In this document: piece by piece, positions 51,353-60,581 of the stretch
How positions within the stretch are numbered: the first letter of the stretch is position 1
Layout of the letters: each line of letters starts with the position of its first letter
Assembly (NCBI GenBank): GCA_027493525.1
Contig: JAOSKN010000003.1
Location: forward strand, 248,001 to 312,000
Direction of reading: 5' to 3'
Length of the DNA: 64,000 nucleotides
From: Planctomycetota bacterium
GTDB lineage: Bacteria > Planctomycetota > SZUA-567 > H5-PLA8
Position numbers and translations under genes: made by a program
Notes under the pieces: model-generated
The model's database searches: none
Told to the model about the DNA's origin: nothing
The model's input: only the letters and a program-made list of their open reading frames with translations

Positions 51353-51787
51353 AAGATGGCGGCGGCTTCCCAGCGTATGGGTGTGTGTTTCCGGGCGATG
51401 AGCGGGGAGCCCAGCACAGGGACAATAGTTTGGCCTGCCGGCGCAGTTTGTCAACGATATTATTTATTGTTCTCGAGAAACCTTGGAAGGAAGAAGGAAG
51501 GGAAAGAGGAGAAGAGTGCCAGGCGGCAAGGCTCGGGGAGATCGCGTTCTTGCTTCTTGCCGACGCACCATCGGTGGGCATAGAATCTCAGAGAGATGCG
51601 ATGCGTTACGCCTGAGTAGAATGGTCTTTGCGGATCGCTGGTTGATTCAGCTTACATCGAAATGGTGCGCAAGAGAAAAGCTAGTTCGATACCACTACTC
51701 ACTTGGATTGTAGCCCGAGTGAAAACGTTCGCTACTCTATGCTGAGCGAGTCCACGGCACAGCGGCTGTTACCGGTTGGGACTAAAG

Positions 51788-53149
51788 ATGAAAGCATCGA
51801 TCGGAAGTATTCTTGCGGCTTTTTTGATTGTTGCAGCTCTCTTTAATCTAGAGGCCGCAGAGGACGCTCCCGTCAGCCGCGAGCAGATGGCGATGCTCAT
51901 CGAACAACTTGCAAGCCGCGATGAGCAAGTGCGTACGAAAGCGTTTAGGCAGATTCAGCACCTTGGAGAGGCGTGTTGGCCCAGTATGGCGCGGTATGAG
52001 AAGGAAGATTCCGAGCGAGGGAAGTTGGTGAAACTCCTGGGGCGCGAGTGCGCCATCATTCTGCATGCGGATCAGGATCATTTCATGGCCGCGCGAAAGA
52101 AGCTGGAGAATACTAAGGATCCGGAATTGCGTGCCGAGGGTTTTGAGGATTTGATGGCCCTGGGTGCTGCAGGAATCCGATTCTTAGAAAAGCATCTTTC
52201 TGGAGCGAATGCCGACTTGAGGTATTCGTTGAAGCCCACGACTCCAGCGCGCTCAGGCAATGGTGCGATTACCACACAGGTTCTACTGGAAAACCACGGA
52301 ACTGGAGTTGCTTGGTGTCAAGCTAACGTATTTACCCCTCGGACGTACATCAGTATTCGGGAGGGCTATGGCCAGAGGCGACCGGGCATATACGGTACTA
52401 AAGGCCTTGGAGGTGGGCGGAAAAGAATCGGTGCCGATAGGCCTGACTATCACCCAATTAAGGATTGGATTCCTATACTTCCTGGAGATTCAATCTCATG
52501 CAAGGATTGCGAAATTGAAATCAAAGGCGTTGGCATCCATACCCTTAATGCGTTTGGCCAAGTCCCTGAAGCGGCCGAAATCAAAGCTCGATCCAAAGAT
52601 TCTGAAGCCCATTGTCCGTTTATGATCGGAGCCCAGCTAGGCGAAACTAGCAGATTTATTCTCGGCAAGGTCGATATCTATTGCCTGCCTAGTCCTGAGA
52701 ACTTTCCGGGAGTTGAAGAGTTCCTGGCCATTTTCGCAAGCGGTAAACTCGAAAAGCAGGGCGATTTAGACGTAATCGCTAACGTGAAAGTAAAGCTTGA
52801 ATCCAAGACCAAGCAAGAGGCGCTGCTTTTGGAAGAAAACCTCGCCAAGTTCGCCTATTTCATCCTGCTTCAAGAAGGCAAGCCAATAAAATGGGGAAGC
52901 TGGCACTCCGTCTTCAAGCGGAAAGACAATTCAGAGCAAGACCTGGCAGCCAAGATCCTTCGGCCCGGCCAAGGTGTTGAATGGGAACTCTCGATTGCGC
53001 GGCCCGAAGGCCCAGGCGCTTGCAGGCTGCTAATTGTCTACGAGAAACCTCCCACTTTGGAAGACCAGCCGGAATTGGCTAAAGGGTTTTACAGGCAGCT
53101 CCCATTTTCTATAATGACTTCAATCGATGATGTATTTAGAGAGGAATAG
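51788..53149 (+). CDS. Secreted orphan protein of low GC, 453 residues
   Basis: I do not recognise it. The start at 51788 gives MKASIGSILAAFLIVAALFN, a signal peptide. The N-terminal part is helical with HEAT-like spacing (EQMAMLIEQLASRDEQVRTK, RAEGFEDLMALGAAGIRFLE). The rest is beta-rich with Cys residues (SCKDCEIEIKGVGIHTLNAF) and resembles a jelly-roll. Codon use is much more AT-rich than the neighbours, which suggests transfer. Its stop lies about 40 bases from the convergent recJ gene. Probably periplasmic or exported. Confidence 0.65.
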   Translation: MKASIGSILAAFLIVAALFNLEAAEDAPVSREQMAMLIEQLASRDEQVRTKAFRQIQHLGEACWPSMARYEKEDSERGKLVKLLGRECAIILHADQDHFMAARKKLENTKDPELRAEGFEDLMALGAAGIRFLEKHLSGANADLRYSLKPTTPARSGNGAITTQVLLENHGTGVAWCQANVFTPRTYISIREGYGQRRPGIYGTKGLGGGRKRIGADRPDYHPIKDWIPILPGDSISCKDCEIEIKGVGIHTLNAFGQVPEAAEIKARSKDSEAHCPFMIGAQLGETSRFILGKVDIYCLPSPENFPGVEEFLAIFASGKLEKQGDLDVIANVKVKLESKTKQEALLLEENLAKFAYFILLQEGKPIKWGSWHSVFKRKDNSEQDLAAKILRPGQGVEWELSIARPEGPGACRLLIVYEKPPTLEDQPELAKGFYRQLPFSIMTSIDDVFREE

Positions 53150-53192
53150 GATCAGGTAAATTGCCCGTGCCCGCTTTGCCGCCCGTCGCGGC

Positions 53193-55005
53193 TTACCCCG
53201 CGCGGAAGGCGCGGAGGTGGAGTTCGACGTTCGTCTGGCCGCGGAAGTGGTTCAGGACCGGGCTGAAGGCGATCTCGAAGGAGCCGGCTTGGCCGAGTTC
53301 GCAGAGCTTGTTGAAGTGCTCGCCCATCCCGAAGCCCACGGCGCGCAACGCCTGGCCGGCCTGCGCGGCGAAGAAACTCAGGTGCCGCTCGTCGGCGCCC
53401 ATCGGCTTGACCTGCCCGGCCACGCGGACGTCTTGCGCGGCGAGGACCGGGCGCGGGTTGCCCATGCCGCACGGATCGAGCCGCTCGAGGTCCCGGCAGA
53501 AGGCCCCCGTCACCTCGTTTAAGGGCACGAACTCCTCGACATGCAGCGAGGCCTGGAGGTCGCCGGGGCTGAGCTGCGCGCTCGCGACGGCTTCGAAGGC
53601 GGCGCGGAAGGCCTCGACGTTGGCGGCGGGCGCGGAGAGCCCCGCGGCGGCGGCGTGTCCGCCGTAGGTCGTGAGGTGCGCGCCGGCGGCGGCGAGGGCC
53701 TCGGCGAGGTGGAAGCCGGAGATCGAGCGCCCGCTTCCGCGCGCGGTCCCGGCGGCCTCGTCCAGCGCGAGCAGGACCGCGGGGCGGTGGAACTCCTCGA
53801 CGATGCGGCTGGCCACGATCCCGATCACGCCCTGGTGCCAGCCGGCGGAGCCGAGCACGAAGGCGCTCGGCGGCGGCGCGGCCTTGAGGCGTTCGGCCGC
53901 TTGCGCGCGGGCTTCGTCGAGGATCTTCTGCTCGATGGATTGCCGCTCGGCGTTCAGCGCGTCGAGGCGCTGCGCGAGTTCGGCGGCGCGCGCGGGGTCC
54001 TCGGTGAGCAGCAGTTCGAGCGCCTCGGCGGCCCGCGCGCAGCGCCCGGCGGCGTTGAGGCGCGGGCCGAGCAGGAAGCCGATGTCGGTGACGGTGGGTT
54101 CGCCGCGCAACTGGCAGACGCCGACGAGCGCGGCCAGGCCCGGCGCGCGGCCGTGCGCGACGGCCTTCAAGCCCTGGGCGACGAGGATGCGGTTCTCGCC
54201 GCGGAGCGGGACGACGTCGCAGACGGTGCCCAGCGCGGCGAAGCCCAGGGCGTCGAGGAGGAACGCGCGGAAGGCCGGCGTCACGCGCTGCGCGTGCGAG
54301 AAGGCCTGCGCGAGCGCCCAAGCGAGCTTGAAGGCCAGCCCCGCGCCGCACAGCTCGCGGAAGGGATAGGCGTGGTCCTCGCGCTGCGGGTTGACGACGG
54401 CCACGGCCGGCGGGAGGCCCGCCTCGGGGATGTGGTGGTGGTCCACTACGATCGTATCGATGCCGTCCGCGCGCAGGGCCGCGACGGCGTCGTGCGCGGT
54501 GACGCCGTTGTCGAGCGTGATCAGCAGGTCGGGCCGGGCCGCGCGAATGCGCTCGAGGGCCTCCTCGCCCAGGCCGTAGCCGCCGCGGTCGCGTTCGGGC
54601 AGCAGCGGCGTGACGGGGGTACTCGAGCACGCGGAAGAAGCGCGCCAGGAGCGCAGTGGCGCTGACGCCGTCGACGTCGTAATCCCCGAAGAGGACGATG
54701 CGCTGCTTCTTCTCGACGGCCTCGACGATCCGCGCCACGGCGCGCGGGAGGTCGGGCAGGCCGGCGGGGTCGTGGAGGTCGGAGAGGCGGGCCTGGAGGA
54801 AAACCTCGGCCGCAGCGGGCTCGGCGTAGCCCCGGCGGGCGAGGATGCGCGCGAAGAGCGGCGAGACGTTCAGCGCGCGGGCCAGTTCGCGCGCGGCGGC
54901 CGGGTCGGCCTCGGGCTGCGGGATCCAGCGTTCGGCGAAGGGGCGACGCCGGCGGCTGCTGCGCTGGCGGGGCAGGACGGGGAGCGTGGCGTCGGACGAC
55001 GGCAT
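53193..55005 (-). CDS. recJ: Single-stranded-DNA-specific exonuclease RecJ, frameshifted
   Basis: The N-terminal frame contains IVLFGDYDVDGVSATALLAR (DHH motif with aspartates that bind manganese). The second frame has DHHHIPEAGLPPAVAVVNP, the DHH box itself, LLGPRLNAAGRCARA, and the DHHA1 region (VIGIVASRIVEEFHRPAVLL, RSISGFHLAEAL, GGHAAAAGLS). The G5 run at 54615-54619 (C5 on the coding strand) splits them. Removing one base gives LEYPVTPLLPERDRGGYGLG and a protein of about 603 residues, normal for RecJ. GGAAAGG lies 6 bases before the ATG at 55005. RecJ degrades 5' single strands in recombination and mismatch repair, so a real knockout would be unusual. Confidence 0.9.
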
Positions 55006-55114
55006 CGGGCGCCTTTCCAACCCGTTCCCCCAGACGGGCGTGAGGCGAAGCGCAGCGGCGTAAAAAGTCCATTATAGCAGGTTCGCGGCGCGCGGTAAAC
55101 GCGGAAGCGGCGCG

Positions 55115-55651
55115 CTATTCCGAGACCTCGACGCCCTTGATCTTCCAGCCGTCCTCGGTCTTCTTGAAGCTCAGGCGGAAATGTTTGCCGCGGATGAAGC
55201 GGTTGATCGACTCCCAGTCGGCCTCGGGGGCGGCCTTGCCGCGGACTTCCGCGTCCAGTTCGGCGGTGGCTTCCGTGGGATCTCGCGCGGAGAGCTTGAC
55301 CGGCACGGTCCGCGGCGTGACGTGGACCTCGACCTTGAAGCGGTAGAGGTTCATCAGCACCTGGACGAAGCCGGTGTGAGCCAGGTCGCGGTCGATGCCG
55401 TCGGGGCCGCGGAAGTCGTCGGCGAGAGTGGCGGTGATGCCGGAGGGCATGCGCTCGCGCGCGGCGCGGCAGGCGATCTCGATCACGTCGCGGATCTTGG
55501 CTTCTTCGCTCTTGAGGAAGTTCTCGTAGACCCAGCCGCCGAGCAGGTAGAGCAGGAGCAGGCCGGCGAGGCCCAGAGCGATGGCGCGGGGCGGCGGCAT
55601 GCGGAAGCGGCGCTTGTCGTGCTGGGGCCCGCGGTTGAGGTCGTCGCGCAT
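55115..55651 (-). CDS. Membrane-anchored hypothetical protein with an NTF2-like domain
   Basis: A 178-residue protein with one N-terminal transmembrane helix (AIALGLAGLLLLYLLGGWVY) and an outer alpha/beta domain (EIACRAARERMPSGITATLA, FRLSFKKTEDGWKIKGVEVS) whose end matches the closing strands of NTF2/SnoaL-like folds. It sits between recJ and the propeller genes on the same strand. The function is unknown. Confidence 0.55.
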   Translation of the reverse strand: MRDDLNRGPQHDKRRFRMPPPRAIALGLAGLLLLYLLGGWVYENFLKSEEAKIRDVIEIACRAARERMPSGITATLADDFRGPDGIDRDLAHTGFVQVLMNLYRFKVEVHVTPRTVPVKLSARDPTEATAELDAEVRGKAAPEADWESINRFIRGKHFRLSFKKTEDGWKIKGVEVSE

Positions 55652-55723
55652 GGCAGGGATGGGGAGGCTCCGGTGGTCCAGCCGAAGCAAGGGCTTTACC
55701 GACGCGGGCCGCCGCGCGCAAGG

Positions 55724-57004
55724 CTATTTCGCGCGCCCGACGCAATAGAGGCGCTGCTCGCCGCGGAGGTAGATGCGGCCGGCGTGAAAGGCCGGAGAGG
55801 CGGCGAGGGCCTCGCCGATGTTTCCTTCGGAGCCGGGCCGCCAGGCGTCGCCGAGTTCGAAGACGAAGGTCCGGCCGGACTTTTCGGGGAGGTAGACGGC
55901 GCGTCCGGCGAGGACCGGGGAGGCCCAGTAGGCCTCGCCCGCGGCGGCGGTCCAGAGGAGCTTGCCGGTGCGGACTTCCAGGCAGGTCAATTCGCCGGCC
56001 TCGCAGAGCAGCAGGCGCGTCCCGTCGGTAAGCGGGGAGGCCATGGAAGGCATCCCGGCGTCGCCGGTCCATGCGATCCCGGATGCCGTCACGTCGCCGC
56101 TGCCGCCGGCGCGGATGGCGAAGAGCCGGGAGTCGGCGGTGGCGGCGAAGACCAGTCCCGCGGCGAAGACCGGCATGGGCGCCACGTCGCCGGCGAGTCC
56201 CTTGGCCCGCCAGAGTTCGCGCCCGCCGGCCGGGTCGTAGGCGATCACGTAGGGATTGGCGCAGGTGACCAGCAGGTCGCGGCCTTCCCAGGAGACGACG
56301 AGCGGAGTGCTCCAGGAGTTCGGGACCGGGCGCGGGGCCGACCAGAGGACCTCGCCGGTCTCCGGCCGCAGCGCCAGCAGCTCGGAGCCGCCGTCCATGC
56401 GGTTGCCGCGGTCGAACTGAATCAGGAGCTTGTCCTTCCAGAGCACCGGCGAGCTGGCCAGGCCGTAGGCGTTCTCGGGCGCGCCCAGGTTCTTCTTCCA
56501 GAGCACGCGGCCATCGGGATCGGCGCAGAGCAGGTCGGCGGTGGAGAAGAGCGCGAAGACGCGGCTCCCGTCGGTCGCGGGGGTCGAAGCGCAGAGCCCG
56601 GAGCTCATTCCATCGCGCGGATCGCCCTCGCCGTCGGGTTTCTCGGCGCCGGGGAGGTTCCAGAGCGGCGCGCCGGTCGCGGCATCGAAGGCCATAAGCA
56701 GGCCCAGCCCGTCTTTCTCGCCGGTCAGGTAGACGCGCCCGCCGCGGACGATCGGCGAGGAGTAGCCGAAGGCGTCGAGCGGGATCTTCCAGAGGATGTT
56801 CTTTCCGCTCGCCGCGTCCCACTCGCGCGGGTACTCCGCGCCGTCCAGTACGAGTCCCATGCCGGTCGGGCCGCGAAACTGGTTCCAGCCGGGGTCCGCC
56901 GCGGGAGGCGGGTCGGGGATCGGGGCCGGCGCGGCGGACTTGGGGGCGCTGGAGCCGCAGGAGGCCAAGCCGAGCAGCGCGAGCGCGGGGAGCAGCCGGA
57001 GCAT
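55724..57004 (-). CDS. PQQ-type beta-propeller lipoprotein
   Basis: A 426-residue lipoprotein. The lipobox LASC follows MLRLLPALALLGLASC, so it should be lipid-anchored. Repeated blades with W and G motifs appear (WNQFRGPTGMGLVLDG, GRVLWKKNLGAPENAYGLAS, GKLLWTAAAGEAYWASPVLA), the pattern of the outer-membrane BamB/PQQ-like propeller of Planctomycetota type. No PQQ-binding residues can be shown. The related gene at 57017-58372 ends 12 bases upstream of its start, so they are an operon and probably a duplicated pair. Confidence 0.75.
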   Translation of the reverse strand: MLRLLPALALLGLASCGSSAPKSAAPAPIPDPPPAADPGWNQFRGPTGMGLVLDGAEYPREWDAASGKNILWKIPLDAFGYSSPIVRGGRVYLTGEKDGLGLLMAFDAATGAPLWNLPGAEKPDGEGDPRDGMSSGLCASTPATDGSRVFALFSTADLLCADPDGRVLWKKNLGAPENAYGLASSPVLWKDKLLIQFDRGNRMDGGSELLALRPETGEVLWSAPRPVPNSWSTPLVVSWEGRDLLVTCANPYVIAYDPAGGRELWRAKGLAGDVAPMPVFAAGLVFAATADSRLFAIRAGGSGDVTASGIAWTGDAGMPSMASPLTDGTRLLLCEAGELTCLEVRTGKLLWTAAAGEAYWASPVLAGRAVYLPEKSGRTFVFELGDAWRPGSEGNIGEALAASPAFHAGRIYLRGEQRLYCVGRAK

Positions 57005-57016
57005 GGTTAGAGACTC

Positions 57017-58372
57017 TTAGTTCTTGACGTCGTAGACGTAGAGCGTCTTGAGGCTCCGCAGGTAGAGGCGGCCGCCGGCGATCACGGGGTGGTTCAGGGA
57101 GGCGGCGCCGATGGTCTCCGGGAGCTTGAACTGGCCGGCCAGGGCGGGCTCCTTGGGGCTGGCTTCCAGCAGGTAGACGTCGCCGAGTTCGTGGCGCAGG
57201 TAGAGCATCCCGTCGGCGGCGGTGAGCATGCAGCGCCCCAGGGGTTTGGACCACTCCTCCTTGCCGGTCTTGAGTTCCAGGCAATAGAGCACGCCCTGCG
57301 CGACTTCCTTCTTGATCCAGCCCTTCAGCGGGTAGCGGTAGCCGCCGAAGCCGTAGAGATGTTCGCCGACGATCACGACGCCGCTGTGCTCGTTGTCGAG
57401 GTTCTTATGCGCCCAGGCCTCGGTGAGCCCCTTGCCGTCGGGGTTGAGCCGGTAGCACTTGGCGCCTTCCTCGTAAGGCGCGGTGATGAAGACCATGCCG
57501 GCGCGGTAGAGCGGGGGCACGGTGAGGACGGTGAGGTGCTTGGCGTTGGGAAAGTGCCGCTCGCTCCAGGCCATGCGGCCCGTGGCGGCCTCCACGCCCA
57601 GGACACGGAAATAGGACAAGTAGAGGAGTTGCCGAACGCCGTTGACGTCGGCGAGCGAAGGCGTGCAGTAGGAGGCCTTGTCGCTCCCGGGGTTCGGGCA
57701 CTCCCAGAGGACCGCGCCGGTCTTCTTGTTTAGCGCGACGACGAAGCCCTGCGCGCCGCCGGGCATGGCGAAGACCTTGTCTTCCCAGACCACGACGGAC
57801 TCCGCGTAACCGAACTGCGCGAGCCGCTGCAAGCCGTACTGCTTGTAGAGGTCCACGCTCCAGACCGGCTTGCCCGTGCGCGCCTCGAAGCAGGCCAGCC
57901 GCCCGTGCGCGTTGAGGTGGTAGAGCAGGCCGTCGTTCCAGGTGGGGGTGGAGCGCGAGCCGGAGACGGCGCCCATCCAGGCCGCGCCGTTCTGCGCCTT
58001 CCAGGCGAGCGCGCCGTCGGGGCGCAGGGCGAAGAGCATGCAGTCGCCGTCGAAATCGCCGGCCGAGTAGATCAGGCCGTCGGCCACGGTCACCGAGGAG
58101 AAGCCGTGCCCGCAGTCGGCGTACTTCCAGAGCAGCCGCGGGCCGGCCGCCGGCCAAGTCTTCAGGAGCCCAGTCTCGGGCGAACTGTTGTCGTAGCGGG
58201 GGCCGTGGAAGTGCGGCCAGGGCGCGTCCCGCGCCTCGCCGCTTGCGGGCTGGGCCTGCACGGCCGAGCGCGCCGGGGCGCGCAGGCTCGCGCGCGCGGG
58301 CCGGGTGTCAGCCTGCGCGGAGGCCAGGAGCAGGACCGCCATGATCGCCAAGACGCGCACGACCGGGTTCAT
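57017..58372 (-). CDS. PQQ-type beta-propeller secreted protein
   Basis: A 451-residue protein started at 58372, where GAGGT lies 5 bases upstream and a signal peptide (MNPVVRVLAIMAVLLLASAQ) begins. Blades WPHFHGPRYDNSSPETGLLK, DGALAWKAQNGAAWMGAVSG, KTGAVLWECPNPGSDKASYC and KTGKEEWSKPLGRCMLTAAD show the beta-propeller repeat. No lipobox is present, unlike its neighbour. The role is unproven; such proteins often bind partners in the periplasm. It is the first gene of the pair. Confidence 0.75.
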   Translation of the reverse strand: MNPVVRVLAIMAVLLLASAQADTRPARASLRAPARSAVQAQPASGEARDAPWPHFHGPRYDNSSPETGLLKTWPAAGPRLLWKYADCGHGFSSVTVADGLIYSAGDFDGDCMLFALRPDGALAWKAQNGAAWMGAVSGSRSTPTWNDGLLYHLNAHGRLACFEARTGKPVWSVDLYKQYGLQRLAQFGYAESVVVWEDKVFAMPGGAQGFVVALNKKTGAVLWECPNPGSDKASYCTPSLADVNGVRQLLYLSYFRVLGVEAATGRMAWSERHFPNAKHLTVLTVPPLYRAGMVFITAPYEEGAKCYRLNPDGKGLTEAWAHKNLDNEHSGVVIVGEHLYGFGGYRYPLKGWIKKEVAQGVLYCLELKTGKEEWSKPLGRCMLTAADGMLYLRHELGDVYLLEASPKEPALAGQFKLPETIGAASLNHPVIAGGRLYLRSLKTLYVYDVKN

Positions 58373-58508
58373 GGGTGACCTCGCCGGGTTGAGAGGCTCC
58401 GCCCCGCCGGTAGTATATACGCGAAGTCCCGCATACGAATTTACGTTACTCCGCGAAGAAAGCGCACGAAAGCATGATCTGCGGTTGAGCCGCGCTGGGA
58501 GAGGCAAG

Positions 58509-58550
58509 CGCCCGCGGCCGAGAGCAGGCCGGAGCGCGGGCGGCCTTTTT
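58509..58550 (+). terminator. Strong intrinsic terminator, possible end of a small RNA
   Basis: CGCCCGC (58509-58515) and GGCC (58516-58519) pair with GGCC (58527-58530) and GCGGGCG (58536-58542), with a 5-base bulge, then GCC and five Ts. No plus-strand gene lies just upstream, so the hairpin may end an unannotated transcript starting near 58.4 kb. Confidence 0.55.
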
Positions 58551-58670
58551 GTGTTGAAAGTTCTTACGCGGATTTGACGGCTTCGATTCAAGTTCCGCAT
58601 TGACGCCCGCCGATGCAGGTTCTATACTTTGCGATGCAAAGTGAATGGGGCGGCTGGCGGGAGGAACTCG

Positions 58671-59278
58671 ATGCTTCAGCCTTCACCGATGGCGCAGGAC
58701 GAGGCGTTGCGCGCGCTGGGGTACATCCGCGCGGCGATCGACCGGACGACGCGCTACTCGACGTTTTCGGCGCTCTCGGGGTTCCTGGCGGGGGCGGCGG
58801 CGCTGGCGGGGAGCGGGTTCTGCGGGTTGTGGGCGCATCCGGGCGCGGACCCCGGCGCGGGGCGCGCGTTCCTGCTGGTCTGGAGCGGGGTTTTCGCGGC
58901 GGCGGCGGCGAGCCTGGGGGTGTTGACGGCGCTGAAGGCGCGGCAGCGCGGGGAGGCGCTGTGGACGCCGATCGCGCGGACGGCCTTGAGCGCGCTGCTG
59001 GGCCCGGGGCTGGCGGGGGCGGCGGCGACGGCGGCGCTGGTCCACGCGGGGCGCTACGAACTGCTTCCGGGCGCGTGGCTGACGCTGTACGGCTGCGGGT
59101 TGTACGCGGCGAGTTTCTTCGCGCCGCTGTTCCTGCGCGCGCGGGGGTGCTGGGGATGCTGCTGGGGCTGGCGGCGTGGCTGGCCCCGGACGCGCACGCG
59201 GCGCTGTGGCTGGGGCTGGGTTTCGGCGGGCTGCACCTCGCCTTCGGGGCGATCGTGCTCTTGAGGTACCGCGCATGA
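58671..59278 (+). CDS. Hypothetical multi-pass membrane protein, frameshifted
   Basis: GGAGG lies 6 bases before the ATG at 58671. Five or so hydrophobic helices can be seen (STFSALSGFLAGAAALAGSG, FLLVWSGVFAAAAASLGVLT, ALLGPGLAGAAATAALVHAG). The first frame goes out of register after LFLRARG at the G5 run 59143-59147. Adding one G gives RARGVLGMLLGLAAWLAPDA and then LGFGGLHLAFGAIVLLRYRA, ending at 59278. The corrected protein is about 202 residues. Its stop overlaps the start of the regulator gene in an ATGA, so the two are translationally coupled. The role is unknown. Confidence 0.65.
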
Positions 59279-59703
59279 AGACCACGGCCGAACGCAAGCC
59301 GCGGGACAAGAGCGTCCCGTTCGGGCTGCTGAAACCGGACGCCCCCGGCGGCGCGAACCGCGCGGCGCCCGAGGAAGACCCCGCGGGGCTGGTGGCGGTG
59401 GATCCCTTGATCCACGAGCGGACGCGGCTGGCGATCCTGACGGCGCTGGCGACCTCCGGCGACCGCTCGGCGCGCTTCCTCGACCTGCGCGACAGCCTGC
59501 ACCTGACCGACGGGAACCTGATGACCCACCTGCGCACGCTCGAACAGGCCGGGCTGATCCAGCGCAACAAGACCGGGGCGGGGCGCGGCAGCACGACGAC
59601 GGTGCTGCTGACGCCCAAGGGCGCGCGCGCGTTCAAGGCGTACCTGGACCAGCTCGAGGCCCTGATCGAGGCCGCGCGCAGCGGCCAGGACGCGAAGGCA
59701 TGA
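59275..59703 (+). CDS. Winged-helix transcriptional regulator
   Basis: A 142-residue protein. The N-terminus is a loose charged linker. DPLIHERTRLAILTALATSG, RFLDLRDSLHLTDGNLMTHL and RTLEQAGLIQRNKTGAGRGS are a winged helix-turn-helix of the type (HTH_27, ArsR/MarR-like) often coded with a membrane partner. The end is helical. It overlaps the membrane gene upstream by 4 bases and uppS downstream by 4 bases (ATGA in both places), so three genes form one coupled operon. It probably senses a signal passed through the membrane protein, by analogy only. Confidence 0.8.
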   Translation: MKTTAERKPRDKSVPFGLLKPDAPGGANRAAPEEDPAGLVAVDPLIHERTRLAILTALATSGDRSARFLDLRDSLHLTDGNLMTHLRTLEQAGLIQRNKTGAGRGSTTTVLLTPKGARAFKAYLDQLEALIEAARSGQDAKA

Positions 59704-60533
59704 GGACCGAACCCGCGATGCGCTCCACCCTGACGCACTCCGACGCGAGCGCCGCCGTGCTGGGCAAGCCGCTGCCGCCGAAGGGCGACGCGCGGCTGCC
59801 GCGGCACGTGGCGATCATCATGGACGGCAACGGGCGCTGGGCCACGAAGCAGGGGCTGCCCCGGCTGGCCGGGCACGAACGCGGCGCGCGCGCGGTGCGC
59901 GAGGTCGTCGAAGGCGCGCTGGAACGCGGCATCGAGGTCCTGAGCCTCTACGCCTTCAGCGCGCAGAACTGGAGCCGCCCGGCGCAGGAAGTCGGCGGCC
60001 TGATGCGGCTCTTCCGCGCGTACCTCGAGGACGAACGCGCGCGGCTGGCGAACGAAGGCGTGCAGGTGCGCCTGCTGGGCGAACGCGCGCGGCTCGCCCC
60101 GGAACTGCTCGACGCGCTCGACGCGACCCTCCACGCCACCCGGCACGCCACGCGGATGCAGTTGAACCTGGCGGTGAACTACGGCGGGCGCGAGGAGCTG
60201 GTCGAGGCCATGAAGCGGCTCGCGCGTCGCGTCGCGGACGGCGGCCTGGAGCCCGATGGGATCGACGGGGCGCGGATCGAGGAGGAGCTGACCACGCGCG
60301 CGCTGCCGCCCGTGGACCTGCTGGTCCGCACCGCCGGCGAGCGGCGGCTCTCGAACTTCCTGCTCTGGCAGTCGGCCTACGCCGAACTCATCTTCATGGA
60401 TGCCGCATGGCCCGACTTCGACCGGAACTGCCTCGACGCGGCGCTGAGCGAGTACGCCACGCGGCGGCGGACCTTCGGCGGGCTGGTGGATCCGGTGGAA
60501 GCCAAAAACGCAAAACGTAATAAGAACCCTTGA
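59700..60533 (+). CDS. uppS: Isoprenyl transferase (undecaprenyl diphosphate synthase family)
   Basis: A 277-residue cis-prenyltransferase. The catalytic block HVAIIMDGNGRWA at 36-48 with its Asp, the NLAVNYGGREEL block, and DLLVRTAGERRLSNFLLWQS followed by AYAELIFMDAAWPDF are all present. It makes the C55 carrier lipid for peptidoglycan and polysaccharide assembly. The ATG at 59700 overlaps the stop of the regulator. A second ATG at 59718 is an alternative. The last residues (NAKRNKNP) come from the terminator hairpin, whose first arm lies in the coding sequence. Confidence 0.95.
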   Translation: MRTEPAMRSTLTHSDASAAVLGKPLPPKGDARLPRHVAIIMDGNGRWATKQGLPRLAGHERGARAVREVVEGALERGIEVLSLYAFSAQNWSRPAQEVGGLMRLFRAYLEDERARLANEGVQVRLLGERARLAPELLDALDATLHATRHATRMQLNLAVNYGGREELVEAMKRLARRVADGGLEPDGIDGARIEEELTTRALPPVDLLVRTAGERRLSNFLLWQSAYAELIFMDAAWPDFDRNCLDAALSEYATRRRTFGGLVDPVEAKNAKRNKNP

Positions 60534-60577
60534 AGCGTTCGCTCCAAGGGTCTGCTTACGTTTTACGTTTTGCGTTT
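60506..60577. terminator. Large bidirectional terminator between uppS and the TPR gene
   Basis: AAACGCAAAACGTAA at 60506-60520 pairs perfectly with TTACGTTTTGCGTTT at 60563-60577 (15 bp). Inside, ACCCTTG at 60526-60532 pairs with CAAGGGT at 60545-60551. The stop codon of uppS lies within it. T- and A-rich outer arms make it usable on both strands. Confidence 0.75.
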
Positions 60578-60581
60578 CTTC

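Larger units (their letters stand above)
50990..51787. other. Repeat-rich intergenic region of about 800 bases
   Basis: No credible gene is seen. The region starts with a 7-base tandem repeat, holds three copies of the hairpin/T-run/tail element at roughly 130-150-base intervals (51035-51352), and then a purine-rich, AT-richer stretch. It separates the DUF6785 gene from a low-GC secreted orphan. Confidence 0.55.

Noticed and set aside
58430..58550. Known riboswitch or SRP/6S RNA
   Set aside because: No conserved core of TPP, SAM, SAH, cobalamin, c-di-GMP or SRP RNAs was found by eye; only a terminator is supported.
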